Assembly: GCA_964017185.1 (NCBI GenBank)
Contig: OZ024878.1
Location: forward strand, 16,079,851 to 16,143,850
Source of the DNA: Rugalucina vietnamica
Lineage: Eukaryota; Mollusca; Bivalvia; Lucinida; Lucinidae
Length of the DNA stretch: 64,000 nucleotides
Direction of reading: 5' to 3'
Shown: piece by piece, positions 26,901-39,700 of the stretch
Position numbering within the stretch: position 1 is the stretch's first letter
Layout: every line of letters starts with the position of its first letter
Notes under the pieces: model-generated
The model's input: the letters and a program-made list of their open reading frames with translations, nothing else
Told to the model about the DNA's origin: nothing
The model's database searches: none
Position numbers and translations under genes: made by a program

Positions 26901-29900
26901 TTTCGCTACTCGGATAGTACAATGCCTCTTCTACTTAAATCCTAAATTTCAAGCTTCTAGCTCTTTTCTGTGACTGTACAGCCCGGTTTGTGTCGGACCT
27001 GTTCGGAAACCACATTGTTGGTTTTCCCACGAGGCGGCTCACCCTGTATAGGCCATCTGAGACTGAGCATGTTTCCAATGCCTGTCAAAGAAAAGGGCCT
27101 GGATAGCGTAGTGGATAACGCACTCGCTTGTCACCACTGCGATCCGGGTTCGAATCCGGGTCAAGACATGTGGCAGGGTAGTGGTCGCCCGTCCAGGTTC
27201 GGTGGTTTTCCCCGGGTTCTCCTGTTTCCTCCACCACGTTGGACCACATAACGCCAACATCCGCGCCTTCAAGAACACGTATATAAGTTCAATGAGCTTT
27301 CTGTGTAATTGAAGTAAAATAAATAAAGTTTAAACTTTTTTTTTTAAAGAAAGATTATGGCCATTACAATATTTGATAAATTACAATATCACATTGGGAG
27401 TATGGTGGCCTAGTGATAGAATATTGGGAAGTATTGGCTTGAACGCAGCTGGTACGGTGTCCTTTAGGCAAGGCACAATTTCATCCCACAGGTCTTGAGC
27501 CAGTTGTTCAAAACTTTGTTAGCTTAACATCATAGTTAAGACCTCAACTCGTTAAGTAAATGCCGACTACATAAGCAAATACACAGTTATTTTTTGTTGA
27601 TAAATTGTTAGAATCTTTTGCATTTCAAAGAATTCTCACATTTTATCAAAAGTGTATTTGTAATATTTATGTTTGAAACTTTAGCCAATTGTTAACTAAT
27701 GATGTCGTTAATTTTGAATAACTAGACCCTGGTTAATATTTAACAAGTGGTGGCTCTGTCTCAGCATGACTGAAAAATTGTTGACTGGGACATTTTAGCA
27801 CAAATTAAACAAAAACTTTAATCCTTATTTCCGATTTCAGAGTCTAGTCCAAACCACAATCGTCAGATAGATGGTGGAGCTATGCAAGTCACTTTCTGCA
27901 AATTATCTGTCGACTTTTACCCATTCCATGAAGCAGGTGAGTCAGATTGGTTGCAATAGTATTTATCACACCGGTTATCCAGAGACAATTGAGCCGCGTC
28001 AGAGAAAACCAACAATCTGCATATGCGAAAACAAAAGTGCATCAGCTGTGCAGTAAAAGCTACACAGATAGTACAGTTCCCCTTCTTATTAAATCCGAAA
28101 TTTCAAGCTTTTTACCTTCTGTGACTGTGCAGGTCGGTTTGTATCGGACCTGGTCAGAACATAAAGTTTTGGTTTTCTTGTCTCACGGCTCATTTATTCC
28201 CTGGTTATCCATTGACAATTATGTGACTGACATGAACGAGATAAAATCAATTTAAGCGACATTAGGCAGTAAATACCTGTCATGCAATTCCAATGTTGTT
28301 GTTGTGAGTTCTACCTGTACATGTGTTACATGTTTGTGACTTATGTTCATCCTGACTTAATAAAGGTAAAGTACCTATCACAGATTATTCTGATTCGTTA
28401 GAAGTGGTTCCTGGTCGAGTATTTGCGTCCTAGATTATTGTGTTGATTTTATCTGCATTGGTTTTCACAATCAAATTGGTTGTTTCTGGTTAAGCAGTGT
28501 ATTGATATGTATCAAGAATGTGCATAAGTGTGTGCCTAAAACATGTTTGTGTCTTTATAGCATTAACAAGAGCACCAAAGGCCTGTGGGGTTTAAAAAAT
28601 TCAAGAAAATAAATTTTCAGACAAAAATATTGGCTCAAGAGAAAGCTAAGACTTATGAACACAAAACTGCATTGCCAAATTTTTGTACAATTCTATTTTG
28701 GTATATCAAAATTAAGTATAGATGATAAAAAGTTTTCTTTTCATGACCCTATATACCTGTGATGCAACCAAATTACTTACAGCACAAATTGATGCAACGT
28801 TACACAACATGACAAAATTGAGTTTGGTGATTGGATTGGACAACAACAAACAGCAAGGCATTGATTGGACACAACCTACAGTGAAGAGTTCATTGCCACC
28901 CTATTGGTTGTTGCTGAACAAAACTGGCTTCCAATCACAGCATTACCTTTTGTCATGTGATGTTGCATCAATCTGTGCTGTAAAAACTTTGGTGGCAGGG
29001 TGGGCTTGGTAGCTAATGAGTATGAAAAGATGGGCTGCTATTTAAAAAAGAAAAAAGAAAAATGAGCTGCCGAATGGGAAAACCAACAATCTGCTTAGGC
29101 GAAAACAAAGGCACAGATCAGCTTCGCAGTAACTGTGAAGCTGATCAGTGCCTTTGCTTTCGCTACATGGATAGTACTTTCCAATTCTTTCTAAATCCAA
29201 AATTTCCAACCTCTAGCCATCTTCAGTGCTTGTACATGTGGGTTTGTGTCTGACCTGGTCGGAAGCACAAATTGTTGGTTTTCTCACACACAGGCTCAAA
29301 TTGATGCGACATTGGCATCTGAACAGTCAGGTTAAAAGCTTCAATAGCTTCTTTAGAAGGTACATTTAGCTATCCATTACGGAGACTGCATCGAAAACTG
29401 ATCAGACTTGGCAAATTTTAAACTGCAAGTTATTAATGCCAAGAATGCATAAACTTGTATAATATTTTGGAGAAATGTAAATAACAGAGAAGTTTTCAGA
29501 AAGTCTTATACTCTGTTGACAGCCACCTTTCACAGTAATGGTACTATTGAAAGCTCAGGTACCTTAATATTACCCTTGTGACTTCTAAACTCCTTGAATG
29601 TTGATGTAACACTTTTGTGATGCTCTCTCAACCAAACTCCCATTCTAACATATGTTGTGTTCAGATTATGACGGTTTAAGTATTATTACGTGTAAACTCA
29701 TTCTTCTCACTGTAATGTTAATCATTCCAATGCCAGCTTGTGACCACATGCATGTTTGTTTTTTCGACTCATATTATTAAAACTAACATTTCTTCTTATA
29801 CTCAAATTGAAAATGAGTAATTTAATGTGCGAAAACAAAGACACAGATCAGCTGTGAAGTAACTGCACAGCTGATCAGCGCCTTTGTTTTCACTACACGG

Positions 29901-32900
29901 ATAGTACAGCTCCTCCTCTACTTGTACCCAAAATTTCAAGCATCTAGCTTTTTTGTGTGACTGTACAGGCCGGTTTATGTCAGACCTGGTTGGAAATCCC
30001 TAAGACCGTTTTTCTCGTGTCGCAGATCATATATACGGGAGCACATTGGTCTAGTGCATCAAACACAAGAGTGGGAGGTTGGGGTTCAAATCTCACTGAT
30101 GCCGGGTGGGGTTGATTCCTTGAGCAAGACACATGCCTCTGCCCTGACATAACTGAAAATTGTTTGACTGGAATGTAAAACCACAAAACAATCTATGCCC
30201 TTGCATTACTTTTTTAACTCGTTGATAACTACTTTAAACTCATGATTCAGATATGGACTTAATAATGACCAGTGGTAAGTCTGTATTTTCATTACTGTGA
30301 TGTATGCCATTCTGTCAGTCTGGTGTCTAGTTTATTTTGTTCAGCTATAGACCTGCCCAGAAATCATCCCTTTTTAAAATTGGCTAGTTTATAACTCACA
30401 CATGTAATATAGGTTTTGGCAGCCCCTTAATATTTTGATACTCTGTAACAGATTAAGTTTTCATCAACATTGAAATATACATGGGTAGGGTGATATTATT
30501 CCTGTAAAATACACATACTAATGTAGGTTGCTATGGTCAGGTCTACAAAAGACACAAATAGGACTGAATTAAAAAAAAAAATATCGGCAACAACAAAACA
30601 ATAAAGAAACATCAAGGGATGGCCAATCCTGAAGGCTGACTCTAAAAATAATTACTATAATATCTTTTTATACTACTAGAAAACATGTCGACATCCGCAA
30701 TAACTAGTGGTCAAGTAAGAAGAATGTGCAAAATGAAAAAATGGACAAAAATTACCATTGTGTTTTATAGTGTGATTAGAAATAAATCCACCCAAATATT
30801 TCAATGTTGATAAAATCTTAATAAACCTTAGATGATGTCTTTACAAATTAGAGTTTGAAGTGTCACATCTCAAACAGGCTATTCTCTTATGGCTAACAGT
30901 AACTTATAAAAGTGATGGTTAGCCGTAAGAGACCAGACTGTAAATATTGTGGTTTTGATATTACAGATTTTAATGGTTAGGCTTCCTTTTTAAAAGAGAA
31001 ATACAAACTTTTGTAACTTAACACTAATTTCTGATGATTTTATCTTAATTATAGTGTCAGTGGTCAATAATCAAATGCTTGCAGTAACTTAATGTTTTAA
31101 TTTGCATGTTGAAATAGGTTTAGAATTATAGCAAAAGACAGATATTTCAATTTTTGAATAACATTATCAAGTGTTGCATGCATTTTTAGCTCACCTGAGC
31201 CTAAGGCTCATAGGTGAGCTTATAGGATGGCCATGATCCGACGTTCGTCCGTCGTCCGTCCGTCGTCGTCCACAATTTCAAAGATCTTCTTTGAAACCGC
31301 TGGGCCGATTGTTCTCATATTACACTTACAGCATCTACAGGTAAGGGGAAAGATTAATTGTGTTTTTTGTTTTGATTGGATAAGAACTCTGGTTGCTATG
31401 GCAACTTATGCTTCCCATAGACTTACAATGGAAAAAGTGAAAATTGCCAGTTTTTGCTGTCTTGTTTGAGATATTTGAATTTAGTTTTTGCAGACATGTT
31501 TATTGAGTAGTCCTTTACGTTTTATGTGACTTTTGTGCTAATTCTTTCTCTCAATTGGTTGCAGGGGCCCCATATAGGGCAAAATTTCGAAAAACATTCA
31601 AAAATCATCTTCTCAGAAACTGTCGAGGGAATGAAGCCTGTACTTTGTATACATGTTCCTGACAGTAGCCTCTACATATTTTGTGTTTTTTATTCCAGAC
31701 GGATAAGAAGTCTGGTTGCTATGGCAACTTAAAGTTTCCATAGATTTATATTGGGAAAAGTGGAAATTGGCTATTTTTCGGGACCAATTGCAGATATTTG
31801 AATTTTGTTTTTGCAGAAATGTTTATTGACTAGTCCTCTACGTTTCTTGTGACTTTTGTCCTAATCCTTTACTTGGATTCGTTGCTGGGGCCCCATAAAG
31901 GGCAAAATTTCAAAAAACATTCAAAAATCTTTTTCTCAGAAACCATCAAGGGGATGAAGCCTGTACTTTGTATACATGTTCCTGACAGAAGCCTCTACAT
32001 AATTTGTTTTTTTTATTCCAGTCGGCTAAGAACTCTGGTTGCTATGGAAACTTAAAGTTTCCATAGACTTATAATGGGAAAAGTGGAAATTTGCTAATTT
32101 TCTAATTCAGTTGTAGATATATTTGAATTTTGTTTTTGCAGAAATGTTTATTGAGTAGATATCTAAGTTTCTTGTGATTTTTTTTCCTAATCCTTTATTT
32201 TGATTGGTTGCTGGGGCCACGTATAAAGGGCAAAATTTCGAAAAACATTTAAAAATCTTCTCCTCAGAAACTATCTACGGCATGAAGCCTGTACTTTGTA
32301 TACATGTTCCTGACAGTAGTCTCTACATAATTTGTGCTGATAAGAACTCTGCGCCGCTATGGCAACTTAAAGTTTCCATAGACTTGTAATGAGAAAAGTG
32401 GAAATTGGCTATTTTTCTGGTCTAATTGCAGATATTTGAATTTTGTTTTTGTAGAAATGTTTATAGAGTAGTCCTCTACATTTTATGTGACTTTTGTCCT
32501 AATCCTTTATTTTGATCGGTTGCTGGTTGGTACATATCTCGGGTCTCAGGTGAGCGTTTACAGGACCATTGGTCCTCTGGTTGTAACTTTCTGATGCCTG
32601 TAAATGAACAATTTTTGAAAACAAAATGAATAATGCTTTATCTTTCAATGGAAAGTCTTAGAAATCAAGCTTAATAAACAGCCTTAAAAGCCAAAGTCTT
32701 CTAAAAACTGCATGCCTATATCCGATGGGGTGCATGTGGATTTTAACCTTGAGTTTCTGTGTGTAAATAGGTGTGATTTATTTTCCTGGGGTTGGTTAAA
32801 ACTACATGTACCGTAAGCCCCACTAAACTGTATAGCTTCTTTTTCAGCCTAGAATTGAGCCATGACACAAGAATAAAACATTGTGACCAGATCCGACGTA

Positions 32901-35900
32901 AACCGAATGGTACATGCACAGAAGACACCTAGAGGCTGGAAATTTCAGATTTAGAAAGAAGAAGAATTGTACTATCCCTGTTACGATAACAAAGACGCTG
33001 ATCAGCTTCGCGGCTATTGCGAAGCTGATCTGCATCTCTGTTTTCGCATGTGCAAAATGTTGGTTTTCTCATGATGTGGCTCAATTTTATTGTTTTATTT
33101 TCTCTAAATGTGCCTGTTGTAAAATATGTCTCAATGTATTTTCTCAATACTTTTATCTGTTTTTTCCTGGATCAAGAGGTTGGGGATTTCGACCCCGACC
33201 GGTGCTTGGTTTTGTCCTTGAGCAAGACACATTATCTCCCTAAAGGTCTCGTCACATATAAGAGAAAATCCCTTGACATAGACCTGCGCAGACTTGCGTT
33301 TTATTGCGAAAAGGATTTTTTGTTTGATTAATTGCTTTCAACAGATAATGTCCTGACATGGCCATAGCTGTTGACTGCAACTTAAAACAATAAATCAAAC
33401 AAACAGAATCTACTTTTGGCATTGAAACGCAAGTCTACGTAGAGAGATTTTTGCTCATAACGACGCCTTATAAACCCGGTTAATTCCCCTGGAATCAGTG
33501 GCTTGTACCACCATGACTGTAGGATTGTTGACTCGGTTCTTAACCCACAAAAAAAACAATACAAAGACAGTAAAAGTGATCAGTGGTTTGCCATTTTCTG
33601 TACAGCATAATTTCAGATGGCGAATCCCATGGCCATTTGATTATGGTTGCTGCTTTCGGTATTTGAGCCACCTCATGGGAAAGCCTGCATATGCAAAAAC
33701 AAAGACACAGATCAGCTTCACAGTAACTGGGAAGCTGATCAGCGACTTTGTTTTTGCTACAAGTACAATTCCTCTTCTTCTTAAATCCGAAATTTCAAGC
33801 TTCTAGCCTGCCTCTGTGACTGAACAGCCTGATTTGTGTCAGACCTGTTCGGAAACCACATTGTTGGTCTTCTCATGATGTGGCTTATTTCTCTTAATCG
33901 TTTGATACCCTCATAGCTGTGTCCAGTTTGGATTTAGGGTACATGTGGGGCAATCCAAGTACTGCCTGAATGTGTACCAGGTTGTTTTTCTTGGTGTACT
34001 CCTGTTTTCTCCTCTCACCCACTACTGCTCGACCTGTTGCATTTGAGTAAAATAATCTTGAAAGGGAGGTAAAGCTGAATAAATAAAACAAGAAAAGAAC
34101 TTAAATTGAAACTTTCAGTTTTATGTCTGCAGTTACTAAACAGAAGTTTTGCCAAGCTAGTGTCTATTGTATCTTTCCTGGACTTATACAACATTTGTGA
34201 CAATGAAGCTCATATCTCTTCAGGTGGTGAAAGGAAGCAGTGGTACCGTTACGTCGACAACCAGGGATCACGCAACGCCTGGGTCCAGAAACTGTTCCAA
34301 GCATTCCGACAAGAAGCAACTCAAGCCAGAAAAACTTGTCAAATTGTCTCCCCTTCTAGCTCTCCAGCTCATCAGTCGTCCAAAAAGACGTCACCAGTCC
34401 GACCTTCACCTCGACCTTCGCCTCAGCCTTCACCTTCTGTTGTTAAGCGACAAGGTCAGAGCCCAGCCCACCAAGGTCAAGGACAGAGTCCTGCAAAACA
34501 AGGTCAAGTTCGAGGACACAGCCCAGCTCGCAGCCCAGTGCATCCTCAAGGTCAAGGTCAAACATCTCGAAAGGCAAAACTGTTGGAAAGTTGTATGGTT
34601 CTGCGGATAGAAGAGTTCATAATATATAGGATTTCCACAGCTGACAACAAAAGGAGTGCCCCAAGGAAGTTCTTCTGCTCAGACAAGAAAGCTCTTCATT
34701 TGCCGTCTGATATGTCGATGGTGCATATTGAGTACACAGACTACTTCTTCACAGAGGGGTTGGAGTACCCAGGTTGGTCAAGGAATTCTGATTAGTTCCA
34801 TTTCTTTGGCTGGCTGATAGAGAATAGCATGCAACAAATGAGCCGCCTCGTGGGAAAACCAACAGTGTGGTTTCCGAAAAGGTCCGACACAAACCGGCCT
34901 GTACAAGCGCAGAAAAGAGCTAGAAGCTTGAAATTTCGGATTTAAGTAGAAAAGGAATTGTCCTGCCCGAGTAGCGAAAACCAAGGCGCTGATCAGCTGT
35001 AACCGCGAAGTTGATCTGAGTCTTTGTTTTCGCCTATGCAGATTGTTGGTTTTCCCTGAGGCTTACAGTATCAAATACATAAGAATATTATGTAGCATAT
35101 GTTGATTTTGTGAAGAGGACAAGTCCACAGTACACTATTAATGAGGAAAATGGGTGTGCTAAACATGGAAAAAATCTAGACAAAAAATCTTACTGGAATC
35201 AAATTTACCTCCCTTTGCAAATTTTGCACCTTTTAAGCTAATAGGCGCATAGATTTGTTCATTCTGTTTGGATGTTTAGTCCATTGATTTTACTTTTATT
35301 AACATTTACAGTTCCCCATGCCAACCTGTATGTACTGGTAAATCCTGTACGGCTAACACTGGACTACCTTACTATCCTATGGGCCAATTACTTCTCGCTG
35401 AACCTCGCTCAATATTTGGTAAGGAATACCTTTCTATATCTGTATTTGAGTGGTGGAATGAGCTTTCCCTGAACTGGATCCTTCAGTTATCAACCTATGG
35501 AAACGGTGTATTAGAAAAACGGTGAATCAACGGGGGTTAATCGGAAAAATGTGAAGCATCGGGCGATGTGTCGGTGAGACATCAGGATTTGCACTAGATA
35601 AAAGGTATGTTGTTTGTTTACTTCTACTTTGAAGCGAAAGCTAAAAATACTGCAGAAAATAAAAACAAATCGAACACTTGCAGGAGCTGTAAGGGTCTTT
35701 GATGCAGCCCCGGAAACCCTAAAATTGTTGAAAATGTATTTTGTTTAATCGCCACAGTGCGCCCCATTTTACTACTCAAACATTTCAGTTGACTTTCGGT
35801 TGTATTTTTTGTTTATTTTTTATGCTTACATCGAATTACGAATGTAAACAACCTTAATTCAGATTGGTGAATATAGAAAAGTAAGCTCCTGATTATCAAC

Positions 35901-36755
35901 CTTCAGAAAATTTGTCAAAAAAGACTGGGAAAATCGAGATTCAGCCGGGTGATTGATTATTTGGTGAGTCTCCGGGCAAGTTGTGTGTGTCGCCGGGGAG
36001 CAACCAAATTTTGATGGAATAAAACTTTATTTTCTTAATTCTAGCCAGTACATAATTGTTGTTTTTTAACTTTTAGTTTGAGCGGGATCATATCTATCCC
36101 AATTACGGATGCTATAAACACACGTTAATCACCGGCAGTGATGAGAACTCGGACGTTCCTCGTCCGCAGCGTCCGTCATATCGCACTGTTCGCATATATA
36201 TAGTTTTTTTTTTCGCTGGTTAAATGAAGCTGAAGCAAATGAAAACGTGTAAGAAATAATTTGAAAAGATACTGTCTCCAATTCTTAAATTTCTTCGGTT
36301 GCCGATTTGAAGACTGGGAAAATTATAACAGTAAACGCAGGTCCAATCTTTTGAAATAACATGGAACAGTATCTATTGGTGTAGCTTCTTTCCCAAAATT
36401 ATCAGGGCCTGAAATGCCCACTCTGATGTCTACCGCTGAGGTGCCAGATGATTGCGTGTCGAAGCTTAACGTTTCTTGTGAGATCTAGGGACAAAGATAC
36501 CACAGTCCCCCCGCTAGAGCGCGGTAGCTGAAGCGGTAGAGCGTCAGACTGTCATTCTGGAGCGAGAGGTCCTGGGTTCGATCCCCACGAGCGCCGTGTA
36601 GGGTTCGAGCCCCGCACGGGTCACATGTGGGACAAGTCAAGTTCTTCTTGCAGGTGTTATGTGCTTTTCCCTGGAGTACTCCTATTTTCGCCCCACCTAC
36701 TGATTTGTTAATGAGTGAAATAATTGGCTTTTAAGGCACGTAAAACTTAATCAAA

Positions 36756-36790
<35 letters not shown>

Positions 36791-39700
36791 TATCAATAAT
36801 AATAACTGATTCGTAAAACATGACATTTCGACAGGTTCCCAAGTTTGATTAGCTTTACAATATACCGGGACAATGCATACCTGACGGTATTAATTGATGT
36901 TAACTTTAGGTTCGGTCTCCTTTTGTTGCTCAGTTCACACGACTGAACATTTATTTTCTCATGGGAAAAATGAGGATTTTCGACATGACTATCTGAGTAA
37001 CACAGGTATAAGCGTTTCCAAAACGCTTGCGATCTCTCAGCACTAATTCCACTGTATGACCACGTATAAATCCACGGCGATAACCACAGACCGAAAAGAC
37101 TCTGACAGCTCGGTTCAACGTGAGCTTTCATACCCGAGCTGGCATGCGCTATTTAGTGTGACCCAGTCGAAGCTGCCTTGTCCAATCACATACGACCGGA
37201 AGTGTGGTCGATTTCCAACAAGATTCCAGCCCTGTTCAATTATATATGCGCTCTCGCCGTGGCGAGATCGCAAAAAGTAACTCGAGTAACAAGGCCAAAC
37301 AGCACGAGTTACAGTAATGCGCATACGTATCTACGTCATGTGCTTGCGTATAACTGTAACTCTCACTTAACTCGTGTTGGCATTCAATGTTACTTGAGTT
37401 ACTTGTGCTACTCGGAGTGCTGAATGCAAATGGTGATTTTATCAGGAATAGTGATAGTTCTTTCCATATTTTTGTATGTGCAGTTGGAACATCAGACACA
37501 GATTAATTTGTGCCCAAATATGCACTTTTAGAGGTCTCAGCAAATTGCTTATCAGCCATTTTCAAGTTGATTCCCGGGTTGCTTCAGTTTCCATTACTGT
37601 GGAATAGCCTCCACATGGTGCACTAGGTCACTCACTATAACAACAAAGAGAAAAATGATTTTGAAAGATCGAAAAAATGTCCACCAAAACTATCCTATGT
37701 TGCACCCCTTGATATTACCATGATAATTAAGTACTGTGTAAGATTTGCCATCTCTTGTGTAAATAGAATAACAAAGGTTACATTTTTGCCAAACACAAAT
37801 TACAATACATGTACTGGATTTCCAATTTTCGTTGGATATTCAGACCTGAAGGTAAAATTATATATGTATACTTTTTTGTTTTGTTTTTTACTTCATTGAT
37901 CATAAGTATGATGAATTCAGTTTAAATGGCTAGCATGCATTATTTTCGATTTGCCGTATCAACCAGAACATCAGCATACATAAAACTTTTTTTTAATTAC
38001 GGAAACAGCTCCGTAAAAAGGAACGTATCGTAATCTATAGTTTAGTTCTTTGACTCAGTTACCTGGGTCCAGTTGTTCAAAATTGCCGACTGCGTTAGTT
38101 AACAATTCGTACAAAATTCAAACATAAATATTCAAAATACAGTAAAAACTGACATTACGAAAACACGCCCATACAATACACAGCGATTTTTTCCGCTGTA
38201 AAAAAATGAAATTTCTGCATGATGAGAGAGGATTCTCACATTTCTTCAACAAAAATAACAGTACATTTCATTATGTAGCTAGTTTTGTTAACAACGATAG
38301 CGTTAAGCCAACAATGTTTTTAACAACTGGGTCCTGATATTTCTGTATTTGTTATTCTAGAATAGTGTATGAACGTATTTCCACCAAGATGTACGTATGT
38401 ATTTCTAGCAGAAAACGTATTATTCACCATTTTTGCTGATAATAGGAAACAGCAATATGGTAAATTTTAAGCTTTCTACCAGAAAATTGTAGCTTGGTGT
38501 GGAAATACTTTCATACATTGTAGTTAGATGACTGCAGATCCTGATTGTGGTAACAGTTTTGTCTAAAATTTATCCAGCATTCCACACAGATGTGAACAGA
38601 ATCAAACAAGGGAGCAACTTGTAAATGGCTGATAAGCAATTTAGTGAGACCACCAAAATACATATTTGGACATAAATTAATCTGCATTTGTTGGACCAAC
38701 TGCACATACATGCACAAAAATATAGAAAGAATTACTATCAGTATTCCTGATAAAATCACAATTGAGCCACCGCATGAGAAAACCAACAATTTGCATATGC
38801 CAAAACAAAGGCACAAACCAGCTTCCCGATAACCGCGAAGCTGATCAGCGTCTTTGTTTTCGCTACGCAGATAGTACAATAATTATTCCTCTTTTTCTTA
38901 AATCAAAAATTTCAAGAGTCTAGCCTGCTTCTGTGACTGTACAGCCTGATTTGTGTCGGACGTGGTCGTAACTCCAAATTGTTGGTTTTCTCATGCACAG
39001 GCTCAATTTTCCTTTGTACAGGTAAATTTTATAACAAGTAGTAGATTTTAAGATCGGCATCCCCTTAAACCCCGACTGTTTTTCGCCTCGGAGGTAAAAT
39101 TCTGACACGTCCCCGCTATATGGGGGTGCACATTCTTTCGTTGTTAAGTGACAGAATAAGCGGAAGAAAGGTCATTGTACCAAAGCATGACAGAAGTTTG
39201 TGTATTACATAAATGATCATACATTAGTGGTCATTTCATAGGTGTGTATCATAAATTTCATATGAAATGTAAGAATTTTATTATATAAGAGTTTAGAGAT
39301 TTTTTTTTTCTTTGATAAAATATCGGTGTCACGGACGTTACTAATTAATATGTTATTACACATGTGGTCATCTCATTTTATGGCATGACCTTATCCACTG
39401 AATAACATAGATGTGATGCGATATATGAACGTTCGTTGAGCTACGGGCGTGGCAGCTACTTCGGTCATGCAGCCCAAAGACGTTTCTTTTGGGTCACATT
39501 TTTTATGTATATACTGTAATTTTACCAAATCTGTCATTTGTCCTACATGTATATAAATGTATACACCCTATATACTGTCGGATGCAACCAAATTCTTACA
39601 GCGCAGATTGTTGCAATATCACAAGACACATGCCGAAAGGGAATGTGTTGACTGGAAGCCGGATAAATTAGGCTACAACCTACAACACAGCAATGAACTT

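Noticed and set aside
28722-29012. 96-codon ORF as a small gene
   Set aside because: It covers a GATGCAACC inverted-repeat element that recurs at 39581-39810.
36520-36605. Functional tRNA-Asp gene
   Set aside because: The acceptor stem does not pair and the sequence continues as a SINE body with an AAT tail.
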